A stretch of 64,000 nucleotides of DNA from CAJMNU01 sp905214855 (GCA_937890595.1 CALADM010000010.1:120379-184378); one strand, 5' to 3'; shown: positions 54,210 to 63,704, counted from the stretch's first letter. Notes: generated from the letters alone by a model not told the origin. A program made the numbers and translations.

Positions 54210-56066
54210 TCACAAATGAAATCTTCGGATCAGCTCATTTTTCACCCTTTTATCGCCAAGTAAAATCGTCAGAATCAAAATCAGGACAGATAGTACTACT
54301 GTGATCAATGTCATTGCCGGATTTGTAATCAGACCTACTGCCCACAAGATCACTGGAATAAAACTCAGACAGGTTATCGCAATTTGGTACATAAAATAAC
54401 TCTGCCAGTTCAGACGGTTCACAATGATCAAAAATACGATCACAATATCTGCAAACAAAAGTATACTTGGTATCGCATAATTGACAGACCATCCCTGATA
54501 TCCCAATACAACATCTGTTAAAAACAGGAGTACCTGAAGTCCCAATGTTTCAATCATCACAGATTTTCCCAAATTGGCGTGTTTGAATATGGAGTAGCGA
54601 AATGTCAGAGCCGCAAACAAGATCCCCGGTATTGCAATCCCAGCCCACCAGAGTCCTGAAAAAGTCAGCCAATTCACGATTCCTACTACCACGGCAGCAG
54701 TCATCAACAGAACATAAAACAAAGAAATTAATCTTTTCCATTTATCAGGATCATATGCGATCTGTGGATACATCCCTTTATCCCATTCCTTATCCGTCAC
54801 TCCATTATTTTCAATTTCTACAGGAATCCCATCCTCTCTCAGCTTTCCAAAGAAACGTCTCTGAAGGCGGTCATCCTTAAAAACTGTAGCAAATGTAATC
54901 ATTACATGGTCTTTATATGCACAAACTCCACACTTTGCATTTTGTCGTCTGGAAACTCCGATCATCATATGAAAGGTTTCAATCTGATCTCTGTATGCCT
55001 CATCCACTGCAATTGGTCCAATATTCGACAGTGTGATCGTATGTGCCCTGTCATTCCTTTGGAAAATGATCCCCAACGCCAGCCACTTAACAAAAAGTGG
55101 GAGAATCCTCACATACCATTTTTTCTCATTGGATACGTTATATGAAATGGTTTCTTCCAGTCTCTCCTTCACAATCTTCTCATCCATCTGCTTACTGACT
55201 GTCTGTAAGATGGAATCAAACGAACCCTGTTTTTCTTTTGGTTCATAGTCAATCCCTATCACCGCAAAAAAATTAGAAATCGTCTTAGAGCCAAAAAAAG
55301 CTCTTAAATTCACTGGAAGACTCACACCAATTGGCTCTTTAGCAGATTTTTTGTCAAAATACTCCTTATAAATTGCCCAGATCAAACATGCTGTCAGATA
55401 CTTGGTGACACTGACTCCTTTTTTCTTGCAGACTTCTTTTAGCTCTTTCAGCCCTGCTGCTCCATGTGTGATATTTTCTGCTCCCTGTGTCAGATATTCT
55501 CCCGTCAAATGGAATGCTTTTCTGGAACTATAACTTCTTTTTTGTACTTTTTTATAATTTTTTAGATAACTATCCTCAATTTGAGTGGCAGGATCTAATC
55601 TTTCTCCACTTTTCTTTTCTGGCTCTTTGTTTTTTATCTGTAAATATCGATACACCAGCGCTTTCAAAAATGTTACGGCTCCCATTCCATCTGTTATAGC
55701 ATGGAACACTTCAAAATTGATCCTATTCTCATAATAACTGACCCGAAACAAAAACAATTGATTGCTCTTAGGATCAATATAGCGGCAAGGATAATCGCTC
55801 TCTTTCTCAATATAAGGAGTTCTCTTATTGTGTTCAAAATAATACCAAAAAAAACCGCGTTTCAATTTTACTTGAAATCCTTCAAACTCTGGCAGTATCT
55901 CCTCCAATGCCTGCTGCAAAATCTGTGGTTCTACCTTTTCTTTCAGTGTTGCAGAGATGCGAAATACATTGCTTAAATTTTCATTGGCTATCATAGGGAA
56001 AATTTTTCCCGTATTATCCAATCTATACCAATGCTTTCCCTGTGGGTTTTTCTTCATTTTGCTCAC
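54210..56066 (-). CDS. Condensation/acyltransferase-like domain fused to membrane domain (DUF6320-like)
   Basis: 618 residues. Residues 1-420 are like a condensation or alcohol acetyltransferase domain, with the catalytic FHAITDG (His122, Asp126) and a later SLPVNLRAFFGSKTISNFF segment. Residues about 440-610 hold six membrane helices, similar to what I recall as DUF6320. A membrane-bound acyltransferase, perhaps of lipid or alcohol esters, is inferred; substrates unknown. GTG 56066 has GGAGAAGG upstream; ATG 56057 is possible. Followed by an esterase gene. Confidence 0.75.
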   Translation of the reverse strand: MSKMKKNPQGKHWYRLDNTGKIFPMIANENLSNVFRISATLKEKVEPQILQQALEEILPEFEGFQVKLKRGFFWYYFEHNKRTPYIEKESDYPCRYIDPKSNQLFLFRVSYYENRINFEVFHAITDGMGAVTFLKALVYRYLQIKNKEPEKKSGERLDPATQIEDSYLKNYKKVQKRSYSSRKAFHLTGEYLTQGAENITHGAAGLKELKEVCKKKGVSVTKYLTACLIWAIYKEYFDKKSAKEPIGVSLPVNLRAFFGSKTISNFFAVIGIDYEPKEKQGSFDSILQTVSKQMDEKIVKERLEETISYNVSNEKKWYVRILPLFVKWLALGIIFQRNDRAHTITLSNIGPIAVDEAYRDQIETFHMMIGVSRRQNAKCGVCAYKDHVMITFATVFKDDRLQRRFFGKLREDGIPVEIENNGVTDKEWDKGMYPQIAYDPDKWKRLISLFYVLLMTAAVVVGIVNWLTFSGLWWAGIAIPGILFAALTFRYSIFKHANLGKSVMIETLGLQVLLFLTDVVLGYQGWSVNYAIPSILLFADIVIVFLIIVNRLNWQSYFMYQIAITCLSFIPVILWAVGLITNPAMTLITVVLSVLILILTILLGDKRVKNELIRRFHL

Positions 56067-56128
56067 ACCTTCTCCCGAATTTTGATGTTCTGCCTTCTCC
56101 CTTAAAATTTAGATGATTTAAAATTTTA

Positions 56129-56608
56129 TCATTTATGATAGGGCTGATGATTCATAATGCGGTAGGCACGATAGATCTGTTCCAGAGCGATCACCCGCAT
56201 AAGCTGATGTGGAAATGTCATTTTAGAAAAACTAAGTGAAAAATCTGCCCTCTGCATCACTTCCTTTGAAAGTCCCAGAGAACCTCCGATTACGATTACA
56301 ATATGGCTGACTCCAGAAATCCCAAGTTTTTCTAATTTTTCAGAAAGTTCTACCGAATCCAACATTTTCCCCTCAATTGCCAGAGCGATCACATATGCAT
56401 CCTCTTTGATCTGGGAAAGGATACGATTTCCTTCCTTTTCTTTAATCTGTTCCTCCACCGTCTCACTAGCCCCATCCGGTGTCTTCTCATCTGCCACCTG
56501 TATGATTTCTAATTTACAATAGCGGCTAAGTCTCTTACTATACTCTGCCACTGCCTGTTCAAAAAATTTTTCCTTTATTTTTCCTACTGTCAAAATTGTG
56601 ATTTTCAT
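56129..56608 (-). CDS. rlmH: 23S rRNA pseudouridine-1915 N3-methyltransferase RlmH
   Basis: SPOUT-fold methyltransferase, 159 residues. Start MKITILTVGKIKEKFFEQAV, then VIVIGGSLGLSKEVMQRADF and the C-terminal SKMTFPHQLMRVIALEQIYRAYRI with HQPYHK, all diagnostic. Complete and of normal length. Confidence 0.97.
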   Translation of the reverse strand: MKITILTVGKIKEKFFEQAVAEYSKRLSRYCKLEIIQVADEKTPDGASETVEEQIKEKEGNRILSQIKEDAYVIALAIEGKMLDSVELSEKLEKLGISGVSHIVIVIGGSLGLSKEVMQRADFSLSFSKMTFPHQLMRVIALEQIYRAYRIMNHQPYHK

Positions 56609-56644
56609 TGTCTTTACTCCACTTTAAAAGTATTGGAAGATGTA

Positions 56645-57148
56645 CTAAGGATTACCCCAATCCAGTATCATATCATACCAGACAGCACCACCATGAACAG
56701 ATCCTGAAACTCCTAGACTATGATATCCAAATGTCTCATAATATGGGATCAGATGTTCTTTGCAAGTCAGGATCAATCCACGTTTCCCTCTCTTTTTTGT
56801 CTCCTGTATCATATGATGCATCAAAGCTGCCGCAATCCCCTGTCTTCTATACTCTGGCACAACATCCAGACCAAAAATACTTTGAAATTCCCCATCTGTT
56901 TCATGCAAAGCAGCATTCTCAAACATTTCATCATAAATTCTGTCACTGGAAGTCATAGCACCATTGATAAAACCGATCAATTTCCCACTTTCCTCTTCTG
57001 CCACAAAAAAACTCTCTGGGAAAGCATGGATCCTTTCCAAAAATGATTCTCTTGTTGCTGCCTCTGCCTTCGGAAAACAAACCTCTTCCACCCTGCTCAC
57101 TTCATCAAGATCTGTTTCTTTCACAGCCCGTATCTGATATCGTACCAT
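56645..57148 (-). CDS. GNAT family N-acetyltransferase
   Basis: 167 residues, single GNAT domain: RAVKETDLDEVSRVEEVCFP at the start, acetyl-CoA loop VVPEYRRQGIAAALMHH, and the YYETFGYHSLG end. Resembles arylalkylamine N-acetyltransferase-like bacterial proteins; acceptor unknown. It lies 29 bases after the response regulator gene and is likely co-transcribed. Confidence 0.88.
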   Translation of the reverse strand: MVRYQIRAVKETDLDEVSRVEEVCFPKAEAATRESFLERIHAFPESFFVAEEESGKLIGFINGAMTSSDRIYDEMFENAALHETDGEFQSIFGLDVVPEYRRQGIAAALMHHMIQETKKRGKRGLILTCKEHLIPYYETFGYHSLGVSGSVHGGAVWYDMILDWGNP

Positions 57149-57177
57149 ATCCCTTTCCTCTCTTTAGCCAGTCTATT

Positions 57178-57891
57178 TTACACTGCTTTTTCTCTATAGT
57201 AATAACCAACTCCCCATTTGGTAAACACATAGATCGGATCGCTTGGGCTTGGCTCGATTTTCTCACGCAAACGTCGCACATGAACATCAACTGTTCTCAC
57301 ATCTCCAGATTCTGTTGCCTTATTTCCCCAAACCAAAGCCAACAATTTTTCTCTGCTGTACACTTTATTTGGATGTGTGACCAAAAGTTCTAAAAGATCA
57401 AATTCTTTTGCTGTCAAGTTGATCTCCTTTGCATCAATGAACACTCTCCTGCTCTCTACATCCAATTTTAAATTTCCTGAAACAATCATTTTTGTTTCTG
57501 TTTCCTGCTTTCCTCCATGCTTTTCTTTCTTAGAATTACGTCGCATAATCGCCTTGATCCTGGCCTTAACCTCTAAAATATTAAATGGTTTGGTAATATA
57601 ATCATCTGCTCCATACTCCAAACCCAAAATTTTATCCATATCTGTACCCTTTGCTGTCAGCATAATGATCGGCATCTCTGAGAACTCACGGATCGTCTGG
57701 CAAACCTGAAATCCATCAAACTTTGGAAGCATTACATCCAAAAGTACGACATCATACTCCGTCTGCCTTGCCAGTTCGATAGCTTCCTCTCCATCATAGG
57801 CACAATCTACCTCCATTCCATCCTGTTCCAGACTGAAACGAATTCCTTTCACAATCAATTTCTCATCATCCACTACCAAAATCTTTGCCAT
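57178..57891 (-). CDS. OmpR-family response regulator, no adjacent kinase
   Basis: 237 residues: receiver (acidic pocket VVDDEK, Asp52 in VVLLDVMLP, Lys in ITKPF) and winged-helix DNA-binding domain (TAKEFDLLELLVTHPNKVYSREKLL, VDVHVRRLREKIE, TKWGVGYYY). ATG 57891 follows GAGGTGG; the frame to 57930 lacks a site. No histidine kinase lies in the window beside it, so its partner is encoded elsewhere. Confidence 0.93.
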   Translation of the reverse strand: MAKILVVDDEKLIVKGIRFSLEQDGMEVDCAYDGEEAIELARQTEYDVVLLDVMLPKFDGFQVCQTIREFSEMPIIMLTAKGTDMDKILGLEYGADDYITKPFNILEVKARIKAIMRRNSKKEKHGGKQETETKMIVSGNLKLDVESRRVFIDAKEINLTAKEFDLLELLVTHPNKVYSREKLLALVWGNKATESGDVRTVDVHVRRLREKIEPSPSDPIYVFTKWGVGYYYREKAV

Positions 57892-57954
57892 CTTTCCACC
57901 TCTATCTATGTAATTATAACTATCATTCATTTTAACATGCCCATTCGGGCAAAT

Positions 57955-58647
57955 TTATACAACAATCTTATCTTTGATATCCTCAAATACACTTTCTTTA
58001 ATCCCCGGAACATTCATAATGTCCTCAATCGCCGAAAACTCTCCATTCGCTTTTCTATATTCTATGATATCCGAAGCCTTTGCAGCTCCAATCCCCGGAA
58101 GTTTTTGAAGTTGTTCCATAGTTGCATGATTTAAATTGACACGATCATCTCCTGCCTCGCTTCTCATGATATTTCCTTCTTTCTGGATACCATAAGGATC
58201 TGCAACTGCTTCTTCCTTAGACAACACTACGATCTTCATTCCATCTTCTATCTTCTGTGCCAGATTCCAATATTCTCTGGCTGCCTTTTCTGTAAAACCA
58301 CCAGCAGATTCAATCGCATCCTTGATCCGGCTTCCTTCTGTCAATTCATACACTCCTGGAACAGAAACCTCACCACATACATATACCCAGTACATTTCTT
58401 TTTCAGAACTCTCTTCCTCTTTTAAATGTACTGTCTCATCCATATCTTCCGTTTCCATTTCCATATCTAAAAAAGTGTCCGAAAAAGTTTCCATCACGAA
58501 CCCCTCGGACACCCCATTCTGTTGGGCTGTTTGATCTTCCATCTCGTATGCTTTCTCATACATCCAATACATACCATAACACAATGCCAAAGCAATTGCC
58601 AGCACTGCCATGATCCAAATCTTCCACTTAACCGCCTTTGATCTCAT
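57955..58647 (-). CDS. comEA: ComEA-like helix-hairpin-helix DNA-binding protein
   Basis: 230 residues: membrane anchor at about 10-30, acidic linker (Glu/Asp/Met-rich 50-84), SLBB domain (YVCGEVSVPGVYELTEGSRI), then two helix-hairpin-helix motifs (VNLNHATMEQLQKLPGIGAAKA, FSAIEDIMNVPGIKESVFEDI). In naturally competent bacteria it holds incoming DNA on the cell surface; no comEC is in the window. Confidence 0.92.
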   Translation of the reverse strand: MRSKAVKWKIWIMAVLAIALALCYGMYWMYEKAYEMEDQTAQQNGVSEGFVMETFSDTFLDMEMETEDMDETVHLKEEESSEKEMYWVYVCGEVSVPGVYELTEGSRIKDAIESAGGFTEKAAREYWNLAQKIEDGMKIVVLSKEEAVADPYGIQKEGNIMRSEAGDDRVNLNHATMEQLQKLPGIGAAKASDIIEYRKANGEFSAIEDIMNVPGIKESVFEDIKDKIVV

Positions 58648-58728
58648 TTATTCCTCCTGCTTTTTGCAGGAAACAGATTCCGTTCTGTATCTTTTATTCT
58701 ACACAGACTTTTTGCCAAATACAAGCCT

Positions 58729-59154
58729 TTATTTAAAAATAAAAATTCCCAGAATTGCCACAGCTGCCCCTAACACCTTTTTCCACTGGAATCCTTCCCG
58801 CTCCACGCCAAAAAGCCCCATCACTTCTACAAGATAAGATACTAAGATCTGCGCCACCACAATGATCAGTGTTGCCTGTGCCGGTTTTAATGCAGCCATG
58901 CTCTTAATCACAGTCCAGGTAATAAAAGCCCCCATGACCCCTCCCACCAGCAGGTAAACAGGACGTACAGTAAAAAGAGCCGATATAGATTCCCGATCCC
59001 CAGACAGCCAAAAGATCAGACATGTCAAAAAAGCGGTAAGCTGTACCCATCCCGCTGATACCCAAATACTGGTCTGTTTTGTCACCTCTGTATTAAAAAT
59101 CCCCTGAAGACTCATCAATGCCCCTGAAATCAATGCAATTATCCATCCTGCCAT
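58729..59154 (-). CDS. DMT family transporter (DUF606/YdcZ-like)
   Basis: 141 residues with five membrane segments and the family GALMSLQGIFNTEVTKQTS and QATLIIVVAQILVSYLVE segments. Half-sized member that may work as a dimer; substrate unknown. The 80 bases after it show nothing notable. Confidence 0.88.
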   Translation of the reverse strand: MAGWIIALISGALMSLQGIFNTEVTKQTSIWVSAGWVQLTAFLTCLIFWLSGDRESISALFTVRPVYLLVGGVMGAFITWTVIKSMAALKPAQATLIIVVAQILVSYLVEVMGLFGVEREGFQWKKVLGAAVAILGIFIFK

Positions 59155-59334
59155 ATTCTATTCCCCTCTCACACATGTTTCCCCATGTAATATACAGATC
59201 TGTTATTTTCTTTTTCCAGTCCTTCTTTTAAAAGATCTGATATTCAGTATCTCCTCCATTTTCGTATTTATACGGCGCTCCTATCAAATCTATGTGGTAA
59301 AAAGGAAATATTCACATCTTGTATTTTCAGGCAA

Positions 59335-59382
59335 TAAAAAACCCCTTACAGGTGACATATCCATCATCCTGAAAAGGAGTTA
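59335..59382 (-). terminator. Terminator of the folD-yheO operon
   Basis: Minus strand AACTCCTTTTCAGG pairs with CCTGTAAGGGGTT (minor mismatches), then TTTTATT, six bases after the regulator stop codon. Confidence 0.75.
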
Positions 59383-59387
59383 TTTTC

Positions 59388-60077
59388 TTACAAATATTCT
59401 TTTTCTTTCTGTCTCTCTTTTTTCATCTTGGCAATCTTTGAAAGATAGCGGTACATGCTAGCTTCTGAGCATCCCAGATGAGAGGCAACTTCACTGACTG
59501 CTCCCTTTAATTGAAATACACCCTTTTCCTCAAGATTTTCTAATAGGCGAAGCCTTTCGTCTTGATTTAAGTGATCGATCCGCACATAATTGCCAATTCC
59601 AAACGTCTCATCTGCAGCACCATAGATCATGTCCGGCACACTATTGGCAAATCGTTCCATTGTTCGGATTTCCTTATCCTCTGGAAGATTGGTATCCCAA
59701 GTGATACCGCCCATTTTAAGCAACTCTCTGCTCATTTGAATATAACGGGAAGGATCACTGTTAAAACAGAGCATCCCTACCAATTCATTCTTTTCCTTGA
59801 TAAAAAAAGTGGAACATATCAAGGTTTTTCCACTCTGAGTCCTTCCCTGATAATTGACATCCCAGTCTCTTGTCTTCCAATGACCATCTGCAATGATCTT
59901 TAAACCATAATCTGTCAGAGGAGCACCCACGGAACGCCCACTGATATGACCATTTGATATTGCAACAATGGACTGAGACTGCTTGCGGCAGTCCTGTAAG
60001 ACAACCTCACAATCTTCTCCCATCATATTTGCCATAAAATCAACCAATTTTACATAGTAATTTAAAATGTCTCCCAT
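59388..60077 (-). CDS. YheO/DauR-like PAS-HTH transcription regulator
   Basis: 229 residues: N-terminal PAS-like YheO domain (EDCEVVLQDCRKQSQSIVAISNGHISGRSVGAPLTD) and C-terminal helix-turn-helix (GVFQLKGAVSEVASHLGCSEASMYRYLSKI). Relatives regulate D-amino-acid use (DauR) or unknown sets. Its start overlaps the folD end by 16 bases, an unusual tie to one-carbon metabolism. Confidence 0.85.
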   Translation of the reverse strand: MGDILNYYVKLVDFMANMMGEDCEVVLQDCRKQSQSIVAISNGHISGRSVGAPLTDYGLKIIADGHWKTRDWDVNYQGRTQSGKTLICSTFFIKEKNELVGMLCFNSDPSRYIQMSRELLKMGGITWDTNLPEDKEIRTMERFANSVPDMIYGAADETFGIGNYVRIDHLNQDERLRLLENLEEKGVFQLKGAVSEVASHLGCSEASMYRYLSKIAKMKKERQKEKEYL

Positions 60078-60922
60078 TTTTCATCTCCTTTTCTCAAAGC
60101 TGCCTGCACCAAATGCAGACAAAGAACAGCTGTTGTCACTGTTCCTACGCCTCCGGGAACAGGAGTTATCGCAGATGCTCTGGATGATGCTGATTCAAAA
60201 TCCACATCACCACACAGTTTTCCATCTTCATCCACATGGATTCCAACATCCAGCACCACTGCGCCCTCTCTCACAAACCGATCATCTGCCATCTTTGCTT
60301 TTCCAGCTGCTGCAACCAAAATATCCGCTTCTTTACACACTTTCTCCAGATCTTTTGTCTTTGTATGGCAAATCGTCACAGTAGCATTCTTTCTCAAAAG
60401 TAACATAGCAAGTGGTCTTCCCACTACCATACTGCGTCCGATCACCACTGCACGTTTTCCCTCAACAGCTTCTCCATAAAAATCCAGTACCTCCATAACC
60501 GCCTGTGCAGTACATGGTGCAAAAGCAGATGTTTCACCTGCAAATACGCCCGCAATATTTGCAGGTGTAATACCATCTAAATCCTTTAACGGATTCAGGA
60601 TCTGCTCTATTTTCTTCTCTGAGATGTGTCTTGGAAGAGGTTTTAAAAGAAGTATCCCATCTATCCTTTCATCCTCATTGATCGATTGAAACTCATCCAA
60701 GAACTGTTCTTCTGTGATCGTCTCCGGAAAGGCAAAAGAACGCACCAAAAGCCCCATAGATTCCGCTTTTTTCCTCGCCCCTCGCTCATAGGAAATATCA
60801 TCTGGCTTTTCTCCCACACGCACGATTGCCAAAGTTGGTATATAGCCATTTAGCTTTTTCATCCCCTCTTCAATGCGTATTTTAATCCTGTCTGACACTT
60901 CTTTGCCTTTCCACACAACCAT
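60062..60922 (-). CDS. folD: Methylenetetrahydrofolate dehydrogenase/cyclohydrolase
   Basis: Bifunctional one-carbon enzyme, 286 residues. Motifs: SYERGARKKAESMGL with the catalytic Lys, ILLKPLPRHI, the NADP site VVIGRSMVVGRPLAMLLL, and TPVPGGVGTVTTAVL. It follows fchA by 46 bases, so both folate interconversion steps are in one transcript, and it overlaps the regulator gene. Confidence 0.96.
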   Translation of the reverse strand: MVVWKGKEVSDRIKIRIEEGMKKLNGYIPTLAIVRVGEKPDDISYERGARKKAESMGLLVRSFAFPETITEEQFLDEFQSINEDERIDGILLLKPLPRHISEKKIEQILNPLKDLDGITPANIAGVFAGETSAFAPCTAQAVMEVLDFYGEAVEGKRAVVIGRSMVVGRPLAMLLLRKNATVTICHTKTKDLEKVCKEADILVAAAGKAKMADDRFVREGAVVLDVGIHVDEDGKLCGDVDFESASSRASAITPVPGGVGTVTTAVLCLHLVQAALRKGDEKWETF

Positions 60923-60968
60923 ACTTGTCCTCCACCTGTCTCAAATCTTTGTCTTATTCTCTGCTGTT

Positions 60969-61643
60969 TTATTTCTTATTCTGACTTATTATGCCATCTT
61001 TTTCATTTCCAAATGTTTCTTTTACCTTATCATAGACCGCATCTGCCTGAACCATTCCGCACTCCAACATATTCTGTGCTTTTTGATTCAGTAACACAGC
61101 TCTCCCCCTATCCTTCATAGATGCAGTGTTGATAAAAACATTCATCGCTGCACCGCTGAGTGCTGTTCGGATAAACTGTACTCCAACCCCTACATCAGAA
61201 ACTGCCATCCTGCTTCCTTTTTCCGCCAGAATTTCCATAATATCGAGCATATCAGAGGCACATTTCATTACCTGTAAAGGCACAAGACTCGCCTCATAAG
61301 AACATTGTTCCATCACTTGTTCTTTATGCGCTCTCTCTTCCTCTGTCTGAGAGGGGAGACGATAGGCTGCTGCAAGGGGTTTAAAAACTTCCTCGTCCTG
61401 ATCTGCCAACTGAAAAAATTCTTCCAAAAGCTGCTCCATTTTTTTCTGACACTCCAAGATCTCGCTCTCCACAGATGCATACTTTTTCTTTCCCACTGTC
61501 AGATTTGCGACCATCTGCCCCAATGCGCTCCCCAACACTCCTGCAAGGGCAGAGGCACCGCCTCCGCCTGGTATAGGACTGCTGGAAGATAATTCTTTTA
61601 CAAACTCTTCAAGACCACACTCTCTTACTGCCATCCCAATCAT
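60969..61643 (-). CDS. fchA: Methenyltetrahydrofolate cyclohydrolase (FchA, cyclodeaminase family)
   Basis: 224 residues, helical: SSPIPGGGGASALAGVLGSALGQMVANLT is the folate-binding start, followed by KKYASVESEI and GVGVQFIRTALSGAAMNVFINT. Works with FolD; in acetogens it belongs to the methyl branch. ATG 61643 (GGGGAAG upstream) or ATG 61634 are both possible. First gene of the fchA-folD-yheO set. Confidence 0.92.
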   Translation of the reverse strand: MIGMAVRECGLEEFVKELSSSSPIPGGGGASALAGVLGSALGQMVANLTVGKKKYASVESEILECQKKMEQLLEEFFQLADQDEEVFKPLAAAYRLPSQTEEERAHKEQVMEQCSYEASLVPLQVMKCASDMLDIMEILAEKGSRMAVSDVGVGVQFIRTALSGAAMNVFINTASMKDRGRAVLLNQKAQNMLECGMVQADAVYDKVKETFGNEKDGIISQNKK

Positions 61644-61784
61644 CTTCCCCTTTTGGATTATCTCTATAGTCTATTACATCTTCCATGTTCATTTTATATA
61701 CTCCCCGACTTTTGACACTCCCCACAACTAATGCGTTTCTACGATACATTGGATAAAAGTCAGGGATTTCGTACTCCTGATGTC

Positions 61785-63422
61785 TTAAAATCCCAAGATA
61801 CGTTCTCTTGTATACTGCTTTGCCTCTTCCTCAGTCAATTCATGAGTCCAACCTGCCCTCTGAGAAGCAGGTGCTGCACCCTCTCCTGTATTTTGATACT
61901 CTGCATAGAATGTTGTATTTCTTGCATCCTCTTTATTCCAGTCATGCCATCCTTCTTTGACAATATGAGGACCGATCTCACACTGAATAAATACCGTCTT
62001 AGCATAATTTCTCCAAGGTCTTCCCAAATACACTGACTCAGCAGGACAATCACTTGTCAAACGGCAGTGCTTAAACACATATCCAAATTCTTTACCTTCT
62101 GGAGTAGAGGCCGCCGTCACATAACCGTTGATCGGCTTTCCTGCATTGATAGAAAACAGTTCACAATCTTCAAACAAAACCGTAGCTCCACCAAAAATAA
62201 AATCAACTTCTCCCTCAACATAACAGTTTTTGAAATAATGACGACCATCTCTTCTTGGGGCATTCTCTTTAGGTCCACGGAATCCATTCTTTTGAAGAAC
62301 AGCAGGAGGCAGCGGAGCATTAAAAATAGTATCCTGATGCCCTAAAAAACGGCAATTCTCGAAACAAAGTCTGTCTCCATCTGCATACAGAGCAAGTGCC
62401 TGTCCTACATCGCTTCCATGACCCGCAGAATTCTCCACTGTCAGATTTTTTAATGTTACACAGTCTGCATCAATAAATACTGTCTGTGTCCTGAATGTTC
62501 CTCTGTTCTCTCCATTTGGCAGAATCTCATTCGCATAGTCTCCATGTGTGATCACCGTCTTCTTTTCCCCAGCACCTTCTAATATCAGGCTTCCCTGATG
62601 GATCTCCAGACGTTCTTCATAGACTCCTTCTCCAATACAGATATGGACTGGAACATCATCTCCACGAAATGCTTTTGCAGCATCCAAGGCTTCCTGAATC
62701 GTTTCAAACATTCCACTTCCATCTTTTGCAACGGTTAAGAGTGGTTCTTCCTTTACTACCAGACTGCAATATGGTTCTGGAAGTTTTCTAAGTTCTCTTG
62801 CGATCACACCTGCCCAATGCATTGCCCCTTCATATCTTTGATGAGTGTTATCTTCCTTGCCAGCCGGATATCTGCTATATATTCCGCCCGAAAAATTCAT
62901 AAAATATACTTTGCTGGCTTCCTCTCCCATCTCTTCTAATTCATGACGACTGATCTCACAAAGATCAATACATGGAATCTGTTCTCTTTGTGCCAATTCT
63001 TTCATCGCCTGTGGATATGGTGCATGAGTCTCTTTCACTTTTCCAGATTCATCAAATGCTCTGCGTGAAAGCGGCGTGATCAGAACAGGAAATGCTCCGT
63101 TCTGCTTTGCAGCATGGATCATATAAGCCAAATTCTGCTGATATGTCCCAAATGGTTCTGTATGACGTGCCACATCTTCTTTTTCATCATTATGACCAAA
63201 CTGAATGAACAGAATATCCCCTGCTTTCATCTGCTCCATGATTGGTAAAAAACGACCTTCATCCAAGAAACTTTTGGTGCTTCTTCCATTTCTTGCATAA
63301 TTCTTTACACATACTCCTTCGCTGGTATAGAGCAAAAATCCCTGCCCGATTCCTGACTGCGGATATGTTGCAATCTTATTTTCCTGTACAGTTGAATCTC
63401 CTGCCCAAAAAATTGTTCTCAT
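61785..63422 (-). CDS. Fused rhamnogalacturonan acetylesterase and pectinesterase (CE12-like + CE8)
   Basis: 545 residues from ATG 63422 (AGGAGG seven bases upstream; the frame to 63521 is leader). Residues 1-235: SGNH hydrolase with Ser10 in WAGDSTVQ, FGHND, and DNTH in the final block. Residues about 240-545: right-handed beta-helix pectin methylesterase with GHQDTIFN, VDFIFGGA and YLGRPWRNY, including catalytic Asp and Arg/Trp. No signal peptide, so it should strip acetyl and methyl esters from imported pectin pieces. Confidence 0.92.
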   Translation of the reverse strand: MRTIFWAGDSTVQENKIATYPQSGIGQGFLLYTSEGVCVKNYARNGRSTKSFLDEGRFLPIMEQMKAGDILFIQFGHNDEKEDVARHTEPFGTYQQNLAYMIHAAKQNGAFPVLITPLSRRAFDESGKVKETHAPYPQAMKELAQREQIPCIDLCEISRHELEEMGEEASKVYFMNFSGGIYSRYPAGKEDNTHQRYEGAMHWAGVIARELRKLPEPYCSLVVKEEPLLTVAKDGSGMFETIQEALDAAKAFRGDDVPVHICIGEGVYEERLEIHQGSLILEGAGEKKTVITHGDYANEILPNGENRGTFRTQTVFIDADCVTLKNLTVENSAGHGSDVGQALALYADGDRLCFENCRFLGHQDTIFNAPLPPAVLQKNGFRGPKENAPRRDGRHYFKNCYVEGEVDFIFGGATVLFEDCELFSINAGKPINGYVTAASTPEGKEFGYVFKHCRLTSDCPAESVYLGRPWRNYAKTVFIQCEIGPHIVKEGWHDWNKEDARNTTFYAEYQNTGEGAAPASQRAGWTHELTEEEAKQYTRERILGF

Positions 63423-63557
63423 CTTTTTTCCTCCTGTAAATTCGGTATTAAAGGAATGACTTTTCATCCCTAACCTCGTTTTATACAGCTTGCCTTTCCA
63501 GCTCTTGTAAACTTCCTGCACGCCAAAGCGAATGGAAGCAAATTCCCTCTGCTATTC

Positions 63558-63585
63558 ATTTTACAGGCTTTATCTAATCTGTCAA
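63558..63585 (-). promoter_or_regulatory. Promoter of the fused esterase gene
   Basis: Minus strand TTGACA (63585-63580), 16-base spacer, TAAAAT (63563-63558). Predicted leader is about 130 bases; nothing else recognised in it. Confidence 0.7.
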
Positions 63586-63646
63586 GGAAGAATCCAATTG
63601 TCATCCGACTCCCCATTTATCATAACATCCAATACCAGCTTTATAG

Positions 63647-63690
63647 TAAAAAAAAAGCGTCAACTCCTTATCTTATAAGGAATTTCCGCT
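63647..63690 (-). terminator. Terminator of the tRNA operon
   Basis: Minus strand AGCG pairs with CGCT and the inner TCCTTAT with ATAAGGA, followed by a run of at least eight T, 15 bases after the tRNA-Lys 3' end. Confidence 0.85.
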
Positions 63691-63704
63691 ATACTTCTTA
63701 CGAC

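Noticed and set aside
61760..61800. Hairpin at the end of the fused esterase gene
   Set aside because: GGGATTT/AAATCCC has a long loop and a poor T run; too weak to call a terminator.
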